Shown here: piece by piece, positions 9,101 through 23,700 of the stretch
Position numbering within the stretch: position 1 is the first letter of the stretch
Layout of the letters: every line of letters starts with the position of its first letter
Assembly (NCBI RefSeq): GCF_000004195.4
Contig: NC_030681.2
Coordinates: forward strand, 88,543,681-88,607,680
Length of the DNA: 64,000 nt
Source: Xenopus tropicalis
Taxonomy: Eukaryota; Chordata; Amphibia; Anura; Pipidae
Reading direction: 5' to 3'
The notes under the pieces: generated by a model
Databases searched by the model: none
The model's input: the letters and a program-made list of their open reading frames with translations, nothing else
Told to the model about the DNA's origin: nothing
Program-made: the position numbers and the translations under genes

Positions 9101-12100
9101 TAGAGGCGGGGTAGACAATAACTTTGGCTTTCCATTCAGCACTACCTAGATATCACTGCACATCTAGCTTTACTAACTGTGTCCACAAAATGGCAGCTGT
9201 CTGCTTGCTGTGATTGAGTAATTCCAAGACTAAAGGAAACAAGATTTATATTGTTTATATTGGGTAAGTAAAATTTATTTTGCTCAACTAACATGATGGA
9301 TAATAATTTGGAGTTATTTTTTAGTGATGTCCACTGCATAAAAAATCCTTTTTTATACATAACATGAAATCAGATAAACTCCCCTCTGAATTAAAGCATT
9401 TCCCTCATTTATTACAGTGTCATGATGGATTTATGTATCTGAGTCCTACTAAGATCACATGCCATAGGGAAAGCATTGCACTGTGGTCATCAATAATGAT
9501 GCATTTAATTAGTTGCCTCCTTTTTATGGCTTTCACAGATTATTAATAGCAACACAAGGGCATTGAATTATTAACTCTCTAGAAGGACTCAATAGTTGCT
9601 TCTGATCTAACCTGCTCCTGCATAGAAGTTCATTCATACCGAATGATAAGTTAAATTTTTTTTTTAAATGAAACAAATGCAATAAATTCAAGTAAGATAC
9701 AGCTGAAGGCCATGAAACAAGTTTTTGTATTATTTACTATTGGCAAAACCAACTTTCAGCACTGGTGGCTAAGTCACAATTTCTTAAACGCATTCTCATC
9801 TTAAATCAGAGCAGTAACCCGCAATATCCTTATTGTTTCCTGCTGAGCTGTGCATAGAACAGGAGATAATTTATCCTGACAGAGTGCATGGTATAAAATT
9901 ATGTGTATTTTGGACTGTTGGAAATCTGCCTGTTTGCTAAAGTCACCATCCACCCATTTGCAGCTAAAAGAATTCTCTGCAAGGGCTAGCATAATAACTT
10001 TTTAGGTAGTTTCACTTGCAAGTACTTCACTCTCGAATTCTTTGATCCTAAAAATAAGGTTAATTCTAAGCCTAGATTGATGTTAAAATATGGCATAATT
10101 AACCCATGTCACCAATACTGTTATTAATCAATGTGTAAAAATAAAAATTGATAAAGAGATTATAAAAAAAAAAATGGCATAATTTTAGTCTGGTAGAACA
10201 ATAAGGGGCGCAGCCTTTTGTTATAAGCTGACCTATATTTTTGTATGACTGGCAGTCATATGTCATTCATCATACAGCTCTGCCCTGTATGCGTTTATCC
10301 TGTACCTGTTAAATATCTAAAATCTGTCAGTATGGGACTAGTGAAAATGTAGTCAGTAATTTCCTTCTTTGTGCACTCTATCTAGGTTAATTAAATTGAC
10401 TAATCCAAACAGAAAATGTAAAAATGTAAATTTAAAAAAAAAATGTAGTACATACCATTGAGTTAGTAGTTAACTAAAACAGATAAATGATTTCCAGGTA
10501 TCTTGCAACAATTGTTTTAACTAATGCTAAATCCCATGTTTCAGTACAAGGGGTTTTCACACTTCTTTATGAAGTCAATTTGTGAATTTATATCTCTTTT
10601 TCTTTATTATATTCTGTTAATGTAAAGTTGTCAAATAAGTACACTGCTGTTTTGCATCATTCTGTTGTAGTCCCCAAATCACAAATATGTGTGGTCCAGT
10701 GTGTTATGATTTAGTCAGTCACACTGCATTCTGGAATTTTGGTTCTACTAGTCATGTTGTTTTGCATACATCATTATTAACACCACAGACATCCAACAAA
10801 AATATAACAGTCCAAGTACTTTAACTAGAACTTTTTTTTGTGTTATGTACTTGGACCGGCAGAGGGCACTGTTTCTTTACCTGATGAAAATTTTTTCCTC
10901 TATCCACTGAAATGCACGCTGCTTCGGAAGAACTAGGAAAATCAATCATTTTACCAACCAACAGTTCTTCTAATGAGCATCACTGAGAGAAAGGTGCTAT
11001 TGATCAGCTGCATCTGACAATATTTTAGCTGAAATTCATATGAATCCCTTTGGCCCTTTACACTTGTTATATCATTTTAGACCCAAAGTAAAACTTACTG
11101 GCCTTTTCTATGCTTTGCCCCTGTTACGGTATACACCATACATTTTGCTGCATTCAGCTAGTATAGTGCATGAACCATGATGAGCCAGTCTGTCTACTTT
11201 CTATAGTAATATGGCTGGAGGAATTTGGAGTTATTGTGGTGGTAAGTTACACAAAGTGTTATGGTTTAGGCTGCACTGTAGCCTGCACTCTGTCTAATGT
11301 ATTATCACGTTTTGCTTATGCAACCAAACATGCCATATATGTCTCCAACTATAGTGCCATCTCTGGCTGGTGTTCCAGTATCAAGGTATAAAATAGAAAT
11401 ATTTTAGAATAAAGTTAATACACAAGTTGAAAAAAATCCTATGGTGTGTTCTGGCTGCTGATGCATTTGCCTGTGGAAATTTGCAATGCTTGTGCTAAAA
11501 TGAAGGATATACTTTTAGGTCTGATTTTTCCTTACTGTTCTCAGTAGAATCCCATGTTGCTGATTAAGTGACTGGCACCTGATAATCCACACAGCCAATC
11601 CACAATAGAGGGCATTCCTAATGTATTCTATACCAGTCATTGGAAATGTGCCATAATAAAAAGTGTTTAATTATATGAAAGCCTTTGCACACAACCTCTG
11701 TTAATGCTGATTGCTGTTTTGTAATTGTTTTCTAGACATGCCTCTGTTGCTGAAGGAAATCCTGAAGACTCAGAAAAGCTACACTTTTTACTGTCAGTCA
11801 TGTGGAGAGCTCATAATCAGAAAACAGTAAGACATTGTAATGTACTATTCACAAAATATAATGTTCAAGATCCCTGCTAAAATTGAGCATGCTGTGATAC
11901 AAAACGTTACATGCCTCCAACTGTCTGATGCTCCTCAGTGTGTGAAGGCTCCAGCTTTACAGCAGGGCTCAAAATGTCGCTGTGTCAAATTTTGATTTAT
12001 GTGGTGCCAACTATAAATGCAGCCTTTTTCACAGACCAGAAATACAAAAAGGAAGAAAATAATATTATAGCATAGCAGCACAAGTAGGATTCTATGACTT

Positions 12101-15100
12101 GCATGACTCCAGCTAAGCCATATAGCCTATAAAGGTAGATGGATTTAGCTAAAAAGCACCATGGGACGAGCCGTGTATCTGCTCTGAGTTCTCAGGGATT
12201 GCAACCTACATTTACTGGTAAATTGTGAATAATGGAAATTAGAATTCAGCAACAGCTAGCGACTGCTTGATGGCCAAAGCAAGAGAAATATTTGCAGTTA
12301 TCACAAGATCAAAAGTTATGCATTCCATGAGCTTTAGCTGTTGCATACTCCTCAGAATGAAAAGACAATTGGAGGTTTATTGTTCAAACTACATGACCAC
12401 AATGAATTTGGGATTATTTTTTCCCTTGGTAAATTCCTTGAATTTCCATCATGTAACACATGTTTGTTCACAAGACCACACACTATTAAAAATTATGTTT
12501 CATCTGCATTTATATAAAGCACAAGTTCAATAATTTAGTTCCAGTAGGAGTGCCCATGATTGATCTGGTAAAGTAACCTCAACTATAGACTTTAATAGTG
12601 GCCTCCAGTGGCCAGGTTCCATCAAACTAACTGGAACAAATTCATGGATTAACAAGCAACTTTTAAGCAAAGCATCTCTGATAATTTATATAGAACACAG
12701 TATAGAAATTGTAACTGGAATGCAGAACTAGTTAAGAATACAAGAGTGTGCAGGTTAACTCAAAAATCGTATCCAAATCTTGAGCTGCATGTAAGTGCCA
12801 GTTGTAGTTCTTTGCTAGAAATAGTTAACAGCTGTAGGCATGTTTTAAGGCCAATGAGTGGAGAGAATGGATTGCCCAGCGAGCAGGGACCCAACAAGTA
12901 CATTTTCTCTCTGTGTCAGTTCTGCTGCTTGAGCTGATAATTTAACATAATGCAGTTTGTAAAACTTCTTCAGATATGTTGATTTATGGCCAGTGTGGGA
13001 GTAATTGAATCATCACTTCATTGCCATTTCAGAAGCAATGTGGTGTTGTTTGTTACACTGGAGGTTTTGTTTTGATTAAGGACGTTTCAGTAACTGTACA
13101 GTACTGACAGATGTTGTGCCTGCCTGATATATGAGAGGAAAAGAGTGAAGAGGCAGCACTTCTACTGCTGTACATAACGAGAAGTGTTTATTAATAATAA
13201 CCGCAGCATGCCTTCCTGCTAAATAGAGGGCCTTCTGTATAGTGCATTAATCAGTACCCTACAGCTTTGCACCTCATGCTGAACTACGATACTCAGCATT
13301 CACCAACAGCAGTATCTGATGGTGCTGGGATTCATAGTTACCAGTCAGATACAGATACAGGGTGTCTAGTTCCGGACCGTGATGTGATTCTTTATGATGT
13401 GAAAGTAACATACATTCTACAGTACTAAAGTACTGTAGATTTCCTTTAAAAGGATTTTGTCATGATTTTTATGGTGTACTTTATGGGATGGGGTATGGGA
13501 CCTGTTATCCAGAATGCTCGGGACCTGGGGTTTTCCGGATAAGGGATCTTTCCGTAATTTGGATATCCATAACTTAAGTCTGCTAAAAAACATTTAAATA
13601 TTAAATAAACCCAATAAGATTGTTTTGCCTCCAATAAGGATTAACTATATCTTAGTTGTGATCAAATACAAGGTACTGTTTTATTATTACAGAGAAAAAG
13701 GAAATAATTTTTGAAAATTAGAATTATTTGCTTATAATGTAGTCTATAATTCACAACTTTCTGGATGACAGGTTTCCGGATAAGGGATCCCATACACTGT
13801 TAACATTGCAAATGATTCACTCTACAATTTAAAATTTTATTCTTGAACCAACAAAAGTATATTTTTTTACCCAACGTCTCTCGCTATTTTTATTGTAATT
13901 TGGGAGCCACTACTTCTGCCCGTCACTGTACAATGTATTTAGGATCTGGAGTTATTTTCATAGAAGTCAATGTACCAATATTTACAATTGCATACTGTGT
14001 GTTTATAGTGGATAATGTACCCCCTACTGTAGTTTATAAAGATATTATAAGTCATGGAGGAGGTATATGACCAGATAAAAGCACAAGGCCACGAGTGCTT
14101 TTATACAGGTCATGTAACTCTGAGGTGACATAATATCTTTATAAAATTTAGTAGGGGTACATTATTCATTATAATCTACCGCTGCTGTGAGGGGGGGGGG
14201 GTTCAGTTGGAATCCTCAGTTACCACTCCTCATGTGCATTCACTTGTTCCTACATTTACATGTTACGTGCTGGTGGGGGGGTCGGGCGTCGGGCAAGCCC
14301 TGGTGTAGCCCCACAGGTGTGGGTGGAGGGGGCCCCAGGGGTACATGTGGCAGCATGCTCTGATTTGCGGAATTATTTTCCCATCTCTGTTCCCCTCCAC
14401 TGCCTTCATGTGTCCACATACCTTGTCTACCCTGTCCCAGTTTGCTTGTTGTGTCCTGTTTCTGCTTTCTTCTACACCCCTTCTCCATTTTCTTCCCTTG
14501 CACTGTCTTCCCCCACCTCACCTCCGCTTTCTCCTATTCCCTGTTATCATTCCCTTTCCCTGACCTGTCTCTGTACCCTTGCACTCAGCATTTAGTCACT
14601 TCTGCACCTTCCATTTCTTTTTTCTTCAGTGGGCAGCAGTTGCTGTCTTGTTGAAGGTCCAACAGGGGCCGAAGCCTTTGAATTACGTGAGTTTGGGGTT
14701 AGTTTGGTTGTATGTTGGAGGGCAGCGGCGGCAAGGTGATTTTGGTGGTGCCGGCAGGAAGACAAAAAAAGCTGCAGGGAGTGGGTTGCCATGCAATGAG
14801 AGACACAATATTAATAAACATCTCTCTATGTTATAAATGGTGCATACTGACGTGGGTATTCTAACGATATAACTTATCGTAGAGAAATGGCCAAACACTA
14901 TAAATTTTTACACAGTCTATTGGCATACATTTCTTCTTTTAAATGTATGCCAATAGACTGTGTAAAAATCCCAAGGAGAGGGGGAGATATCAATCGACTG
15001 TTATTGCAAAAGGAGGCCTTCTGGATTCACAAGCTGGGATGTGTTGCAACGAGGGGACTGAACACCACGTTGCAATTGAACTGTTTTTTGACAGAAAAAT

Positions 15101-17417
15101 AATACCTATTAAGATGTATTACTGTATTATATTGACCCGGGTATAGATACTATAAATGTCATATAATCTATATGAATGTATTATATTTAAGCAAGGTAAA
15201 ATTGTATGAATAGGAATCAATGGGTTAATAATATGGGAAACTTTGGGACCATGGACATAGGAAACTGTGCATAGTCATGTATTGTTTTTAAATTTGACTA
15301 ATTTAGCAAAATTGCACTTTATATGGTTCCCCTAATGAGGGGGGTGATGTGACTCCAACTTGCAGCGCAGCAGTAAAGAGTGACTAAACTTCATTACAGC
15401 ACTGGTCACATGGCTATGGCCACCTGGAAACTTTAGGCAATGGCTAGCCTCATGTTAAATTTAAAAATTAAATATAAAAACATCTGTTTGCTCTTTTAAA
15501 AAATGGATTTCTGTGCAGAATTATTAACTGATGCTTTTTGAAAAAAACATGTTTTCCCATGAAAATATTCCTTTAAACATTGTAATATAAAAGCTAGCAA
15601 AGTTGTTAGGGCTATTATGGTATAATATGCTTGTACCACTGATTAATAAGCATTTTTAGTGACTGATTCTGCATTGCCCAAGTTCCATTTTATTTTGTTT
15701 ATGACCTATAGAGATGACCTGAATATTTAGTTTGTTTTGTTAGTATGGAATGATATTTGTTGTACTGCTAAATAATTTCAACTTGTTGCACATAAAGCAT
15801 AGATAGTCTAGGGAAAAGGCGCACTATGGGTGCGCAGCAGCTGATGTGACCAAGCCATGCTGTAGAGCAGTTTTAGTGACCTTAAACGAATGCTGTCATG
15901 GGAAAACGTGTTTTTTTAAAAAAAACACAGTTAATTGAGCTTTTGCAGCAGAATCCCGCATTAAAATTATTATTTTAAAAGAGCTAACAGATGTTTTTAT
16001 ATTTAATTTTGAAATTGGGACTCCATGTAACTAGACTCCTTCAGCTACATGGAGTACGAGAAACAATAGATTATATGAAAGTAGTTATGTGCTGGCTCCT
16101 TCTGAAAGCTCAGACTCAGGCACGATGCACTGAGATGGTTGCCTACACACCAAAATTACAACTAAAAAAATACATTTGTTGGTTGAAGAATAACAGTTTA
16201 AATAGTAGATTGAATTATTTGCTATGTAAACAGTGTAATTTAGAAATAAAAAGTATACCATAAAAATCATGACAGTATCCCTTTAATTGGGTATCCCTGA
16301 CCAAACTATAATTTGTTGAGTCATTGTTCAAGTAGGTGAGCTCCACATATTGCTTAAAGATTTATAGGGTTTGGTGTAAAAATATTAAGATTGCTTTACT
16401 TTACATTATTGACATGCTCTATCTCTGTATGACTTCCTTCTCTCAAGGGGGTGCTGATATTTTAGTTACCCCACTAACATTTTGTCTAACTCCCCTTCCC
16501 CTTTAGATTATAGAGTCCTAAACCCTGATTTTCTTTTAACACTCTGCAGTTTTAATAATGTTAATCTCCTTCGATGAAATATAGCAATTTTTGTTTGTGT
16601 GTGTGAAAATTTTATTTCATTGTAGTTTTATTATGTTAATGTTATTTTTAGTTGTTTTATTGTTTGTTATTTCATGATGATGCAAGTACTAATGATTGGG
16701 GTTTTACGCACAACTGACTGCAGGGAAATCTGTGCAAGTGCAACTGCAGTAGCAGACATAAATAAACCCTGATATCTCTTGATGGTTGCCCTCAGCCCAC
16801 TCTAAACATTTAGCGTAAATATCTTAGGCTCTTTCAGTTGGGCTTATGTAAAAAAATAAAAATAGGCGCATAGACACTATCTGAACTTCCCAAAAGATGT
16901 ATAAACATTTATGTATTTATTTTTTACGCAGACATACCTGATTTCACAGATGAGGTAACCCCTTCCCAGGCTCTACTTAACAATGTAATTAAATCTCCCA
17001 TCACCTTGTTTCATTGTGAAGTCTTGAATTCTGAAGTCCCTCTCCTTTATGTAGTGGAAGGTGTAAAGATTCTCTGGAAAGCAAGTTAGATTTCAAGTAT
17101 CCATCACTTTACAATGAAACAAGATGATAAAGGGGTTGCTTAAACTATGAGCCTAAGTGGGCAGGGGAAATGGCCCCTGCAAAAAGAGACAGACTATTAG
17201 TTTCCTTTAAACCTGTAGAGCCAGGTATGCCTGTGTAAAAAATACAGGTATGGGACCTGTTATCCAGAATGCTCAGGACCTGTGTTTTTCCAGATAAGGG
17301 ATCTTTCCATAATTTGGATCACCATACTTCAGGTCTACAAATATATGAAATAAACCCAGTGGGGGGGATTTTAATTATTTGATTAAAATCAACTCTATGG
17401 GAGAGGGCCTTCCCCTT

Positions 17418-17470
<53 letters not shown>

Positions 17471-17585
17471 AAGGATGCCGCACTCACAGGTCTTAGTGAA
17501 AAATAAAGAAAAATTTATTGTGTCAAACTAACGTTTCGGCTGACTCCACAGCCTTTCTCAAAGTGAGTGCCGGCTTCTTCTCTTT

Positions 17586-17643
<58 letters not shown>

Positions 17644-17720
17644 GTGCCTCAGCCTTTTTCTATATTTATTTATATATATATATTTATGTGTATGTATATA
17701 TATATATATATATATACACT

Positions 17721-17760
<40 letters not shown>

Positions 17761-20700
17761 AAAAGGCTGAGGCACACACTTATAGGGATTACAACCTGCA
17801 AATCAGAAAAACAATGTAAATATGTAAAAAATACTGATGCACTCCAGGAAAGTTTAATCAAATGTTTCGGTCCTCACCCAGGACCTTTATCAAGATCTTT
17901 TATCTAATTTATTTATATTTTGGGAGTTCAGAAAACTGCATTATCTGCAAGAAAATGTGTTGCCTTCATTTGCATTCCAATGGGTTGGATTTGGTTTGAC
18001 TAAACATATAATATGGATCCACTTCTTGCAAATTGTTTAATAATTTGGCTGAATTCAGAATCACATTTACCTGCTTATTTGTCATAGCCTGAGCCCACAA
18101 AGAGTCTCTCAAACAAATCAGTAACTAGGACCTGTTTGTATTGAAGAAATATCTACATTTAGCTAGATGCAGCAGAATAACTGGACTCACTGCATTATAA
18201 CTATGCTTTGGAACAGTATTGGAATATTGGGATTTGCAAAGCTAGTAAATACTGAAAGTCATCTTGCTCTATAACTAACTGAAAGAGCTTCAAATGACTT
18301 CCAGAAGAAACCAGTCTTATTTAGTGGTACCTTCTGAATGAAAATAATTTGTTCTATTAGCATACTGAATCTGTAAAGCCATAGAAGTAAACTCCAGCGC
18401 TACCTAATAGACCTAGCATTTTCCACTAGACTTTAACAATTGCAAGTAAGTATGTATTATCTGATTAAATTCTTACCCTGCAAGTCTATATAAGTAACTT
18501 TTAGCAAAATGGTTTATTGGTATATTTGCTTTGCCAGTACTGTAATATGCATATTACAAAGTAAGTTATCCAGTGCTGATTTCAAAGATGTGATGGCTTA
18601 TGTAGTCTCTGATGCCTTTCAAAAGAATCTAAAATTAATGATTTTGCAAAAAAAAAACCCAAAAAAACAACTTGTCAGCATTATATTTTGAAATGATCTC
18701 AGCCTTAATAACTCCAACCCAGTGCTTACTATTAATATTTTGACATATTGCTACAGGCATGTGTAGGTAAACATCTTTGTCAGTGCATCTGCTGGTGTAT
18801 GACTCACAGTTTTGCTCCTTGTGGAGCAGTTATCCTGATAACAGCATATAGCTAACTAGATCAAAGCAGTAGGCATGCTGCGATTATCTGTGTCCATTGG
18901 ACTATTTGCAGTAATGTAACCTTGCTACTTTGCAGGGGAAAACTTGAATCACAAATTGAAAAAAGGGCATTCATATCATCTTTCATGATATGAGGCATAG
19001 CTAATGATTGCAGGCACAAATAATGGATACCTATTAACTTGCCTATCCTTTTGAGATGCAGTAGTCAAGGAAGTCTGTCAGGTCATGGGAAAGTCTGATA
19101 ATTATTCTTCTCTTCTTGTGTTTTTTGCCTTTAAGTGCCTTTTTGTATTTTTTTTTCATATAATCTGCACTCCTTGGGCAGCTAAACCTGCTGGTCCTGA
19201 CCTGCCTGCCCTCACTTCCATGCTACTGTAATTCTTCAATATTTGGCCAAGTACTTCACAGTAAGGGTAATTAAAATTCTTGGTGGCAACACTTTAAAAT
19301 TGTTTTAAAATTTTTGGTAAACCTGGAAAAATATATCTGCATTAAAATGCAATATAAATGTTATTTTAATTATTGAGCTGACTATTATTAGTGATTATAT
19401 ATGAACAGAGTTACAGCTTCTAAAGCATGTAATATTTACAAGTGTAAAGTAACAGTACATTTATGGATAGATTTACAAATGTTCAGATCTTTTCTCCTGT
19501 GCAAGTAAAATGTTTTTTTGCCATTGGTAAAGTCAAATTGTACATGAGTATTTTTCACACAGTATTTGTTTGCTTAAATTATAAATCCAGATGGATATTT
19601 TAGAAGTTGCCGAAGAAATTTATACACCAAGTGAAAGTTCTTATAATGGCAGTATAGGGCCTATTTATGTGGGGAATAAATTGTTGAAAAAAATGTTAGT
19701 AAATGTGCCTTAATATTTCTTTGTGTATAACCATTTACCTTTTTTTGTTGTTTCTAGACCTTTAACAAAGTTTTCCTCAATTATATTTTATAGAATACCT
19801 TGTAGAATTGTGATGGTGTTCATTTGCCATCAGGTGCTTGGTATAATTGGAGTGGTGCATTGTTTACTCCACAGTCCTTAGTAATAATTATTTCTCACTC
19901 ATAAAGAGTACAAGTAATCGTATTTAGCTCTGCAATCTTTTACATATGCTGTTTGTGTGTTCATTTCCCAGGAACATAATGCTGTGTGCCTTTCTTTTTA
20001 AGACAGTTCTGTAGAGTTCTTCCACTACCTAGTGAAAACTGGAGCTCCCTGGTTGAAGAATGGTGCTGCCACCCTGATCCCTTTGCCAATCGCAATTGCT
20101 TGCCCAAGGTTAACGACTGTTTTCTGGGAGACACTTTCCTTTTGTTGAACAAAGTAAATATTTCAGACCCCCTTGTAGAGAATAATGAGAAGTCATCTGT
20201 TCCTCGTTTGGCTGATGCTAATGCCTTGGTAAGTTATTAACGTTAATGACATCAACTAATTGGAACATCCATATTGCCCAGTATAACTTTATTATTCTAA
20301 ATGAGATTTGTTTTAAATGGAATAGAACAGTGTAATCTTTCTCACTTAGTGTTTCTAAGTTTTGTTGTCAGATATCATGTGAAATGGATTAAGGGGAAAA
20401 TAAGCTTGTAGTTAGTTATTTATTATCTGGATTATATATTGCTTCCAAAGCTCTCATTGCATGTTGTGAAACAAGTGTAAGAAAGTAAAGCAGAGAATTG
20501 TTCTCTTCACAGATGCTTTCTCTTCTCCTTCACAGGATTATATTTGTTTTCTTCCCTTTGATTAACCCCCTTTCTTCAGTAGCTTAAGTTTGGAAAATTT
20601 TGTGATTTTCACATTAGAGAAGGACCTTAGATACAGGTTTTAACACTTAATAAGAAAGACCTTTGCCACTCACTTGAATACAACATTTTTTAGCAATGTA

Positions 20701-23700
20701 TTCATGAAGAGTAGGCTGGAAACTGTATGTAGGATGCTATTGCCAATAGGTGCAGGATGCAGAGTGGATTAATTTAGTGCAAGTTGCAAAGCACAGGCCT
20801 TAAGGTCCCCATACACATGCCGACTATAGCTGCCAATATCGGTCCCTTGGACCGATTCGGCAGCTAATCGGCCCGTGTATGGGGAGAGCAGAGCGGCCTG
20901 GCCGACCGATATCTGGCCTGAAATTGGCCAGATCTCGATCGGCCAGGTTAGAAAATCCGGTTGGATCGGGGACCGCATCGGCTCGTTGATGCGGTCCCCG
21001 ATCCGACTGCCCCATTGCCGCCCACATAATAATTTTTTTTTTTTTACCTAAATGCTCCCCGATATCGCCCACCCGTAGGTGGGGATATTGGGGGAAGATC
21101 CGCTCGATTGGTGACATCGCCAAGCGAGCGGATCTGCTCGTGAATGGCCACCTTTAGTTATATTGAATACCTTATTCACAGGATTGATTTATTACATTGC
21201 ATTGCTACAGTACAACTTTTAGCATTCTTTAAAAGCCCAGAACTATTTAAGGATATTAGTTCTCATTTACTAAGCTGGCTGCCTCAACTGATGAAAGCCT
21301 TAAAAAATATGCTTTTTATATTCTACCTGCAACAACGCTGACTGGTATAAAAGTATTTGCTTGATGCTTTTTGTATAACCTGTATCTGATTCTCCATATT
21401 TCTGTATGAGGGGGGCTTCCATATTTATGATGAGAAGGGACAAATTATATTATAATATAATTATTAAATTATTAAATTATAGTGATCAACATGACTTATA
21501 GGTAACTTTTAATGTACATCAATAAAAGTCTAGTTTTTTAGTATTCTCATTAGGCCCAGTCCAAAATTATGAACAAAAACTTGTTGCAGAATATCAGAAC
21601 ATTAGAGTTGAAAAAATATTTTTTGGATTTTTTTTTGGGGGGGGGGATTCAGATTAATCTGAGCTCTACACAATATTCTAGTATTCTGCTGCATCTTAAA
21701 CAAGATCCAGGATTCGGTTATGCCAGATTTAAAAATTAGATAATATACATCGTTTACAATAACTGATCTATTCCCTTTATATAAAAAAACACATCATTCC
21801 TTTCACTCCTGGTTTGGGTTTGTTTACAGTCTAATTGCAGAGAAATCACATACATGTAGATTTTAAGCTCTTTTGGGCAGGGCTCTCTTCACCTCTTGTA
21901 TCGGTTATTGATTGCTTTATACAGTGGTGTGAAAAACTATTTGCCTGATTTCTTATTCTTTTGCATGTTTGTCACACTTAAATGTTTCTGCTCATCAAAA
22001 ACCGTTAACTATTAGTCAAAGATAACATAATTGAACACAAAATGCAGTTTTTAAATTAAGGTTTACGTTATTAAGGGAGAAAAAAAACTCCAAATCTACA
22101 TGGCCCTGTGTTTTAAAAAAAATAACTTAACTGTGGTTTATCACACCTGAGTTCAATTTCTGTAGTCACCCCCAGGCCTGATTACTGCCACACCTGTTTC
22201 AATCAAGAAATCACTTAAATAGGAGCTACCTGACACAGAGAAGTAGACCAAAAGCACCTCAAAAGCTAGACATCATGCCAAGATCCAAAGAAATTCAGGA
22301 ACAAATGAGAACAAAAGTAATTGAGATCTATCAGTCTGGTAAAGGTTATAAAGCCATTTCTAAAGCTTTGGGACTCCAGCGAACCACAGTGAGAGCCATT
22401 ATCCACAAATGGCAAAAACATGAAACAGTGGTGAACCTTCCCAGGAGTGGCCGGCCGACCAAAATTACCCCAAGAGCGCAGAGACAACTCATCCGAGAGG
22501 CCACAAAAGACCCCAGGACAACAACTAAAGAACTGCAGGTCTCACTTGCCTCAATTAAGGTCAGTGTTCACGACTCCACCATAAGAAAGAGACTGGGCAA
22601 AAACGGGCCTGCATGTCAGATTTCCAAGGCGCAAACCACTTTTAAGCAAAAAGAACATTAAGGCTCGTCTCAATTTTGCTAAAACACATCTCAATGATTG
22701 CCAAGACTTTTGGGAAAATACCTTGTGGACCGACGAGACAAAAGTTGAACTTTTTGGAAGGTGCGTGTCCCGTTACATCTGGCGTAAAAGTAACACAGCA
22801 TTTCAGAAAAAGAACATCATACCAACAGTAAAATATGGTGGTGGTAGTGTGATGGTCTGGGGTTGTTTTGCTGCTTCAGGACCTGGAAGGCTTGCTGTGA
22901 TAGATGGAACCATGAATTCTACTGTCTACCAAAAAATCCTGAAGGAGAATGTCCGGCCATCTGTTCGTCAACTCAAGCTGAAGCGATCTTGGGTGCTGCA
23001 GCAGGACAATGACCCAAAACACACCAGCAAATCCACCTCTGAATGGCTGAAGAAAAACAAAATGAAGACTTTGGAGTGGCCTAGTCAAAGTCCTGACCTG
23101 AATCCTATGGAGATGTTGTGGCATGACCTTAAAAAGGCGGGTCATGGTAGAAAACCCTCAAATAAAGCTGAATTACAACAATTCTGCAAAGATGAGTGGG
23201 CCAAAATTCCTCCAGAGCGCTGTAAAAGACTCGTTGCAAGTTATCGCAAACGATTGATTGCAGTTATTGCTGCTAAGGGTGGCCCAACCAGTTATTAGGT
23301 TCAGGGGGCAATTACTTTTTCACACAGGGCCATGTAGGTTTGGATTTTTTTCCTCCCTAAATAATAAAAATCCTCATTTAAAAACTGCATTTTGTGTTTA
23401 CTTGTGTTATCTTTGACTAATAGTTAAATGTGTTTGATGATCAGAAACATTTTGTGTGACAAACATGCAAAAGAATAAGAAATCAGGAAGGGGGCGAATA
23501 GTTTTTCACACCACTGTATGTTACTCTGTATGTCCAATGCATGAAACCCACTTATTGTACAGCACTGCGGAATATATTGGCGCTTTATAAATAAATGTAA
23601 ATAATAATAATAATATTAGGTTACCTATCTCATTTAAGCCCCTTAAGATGGTTTCCCAGTTATACCAAATGATCAATAATTAGATGAAGATGATACAATG

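Larger units (their letters stand above)
17419..17900. repeat. (AT)n cluster with two hammerhead-like modules
   Basis: Three long AT tracts (about 17419-17462, 17590-17641, 17670-17752) separate non-AT modules. GTGCCTCAGCCTTTTTCTAT at 17644 and its inverse at about 17755-17776 flank the third tract as a large hairpin. The segments at 17463-17580 and 17780-17900 each carry a hammerhead-like motif on the minus strand. Reported YI-repeat ORFs here are translations of the AT tracts. Confidence 0.7.
11827..20002 (+). other. UBE3D intron 3
   Basis: From GTAAGA to CTTTTTAAG. It contains a MITE at 13.5 kb, an inverted repeat at 14.0-14.18 kb, a hairpin at 14.9 kb, a Penelope fragment, T2-like and other MITEs at 15.9-17.4 kb and the (AT)n hairpin cluster at 17.4-17.9 kb. 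No other element was recognised at 11.8-13.4 kb or 18.0-20.0 kb. Confidence 0.75.
21835..23612 (+). repeat. Older dispersed repeat split by Tc1
   Basis: Left piece (to 21921) has TTTTAAGCTCTTTTGGGCAG and CTTGTATCGGTTATTG. The right piece (from 23517) continues TATGTTACTCTGTATGTCC, TTGTACAGCACTGCGGAATA and TTGGCGCTTTATAAATAAA, ending in a TAA microsatellite. Joined without the Tc1 they read as one common frog repeat, probably a non-LTR retrotransposon 3' end; the class is inference. Confidence 0.6.

Noticed and set aside
17518..17861. ORFs of 78 and 63 codons rich in YI repeats
   Set aside because: They are translations of (AT)n tracts on both strands.
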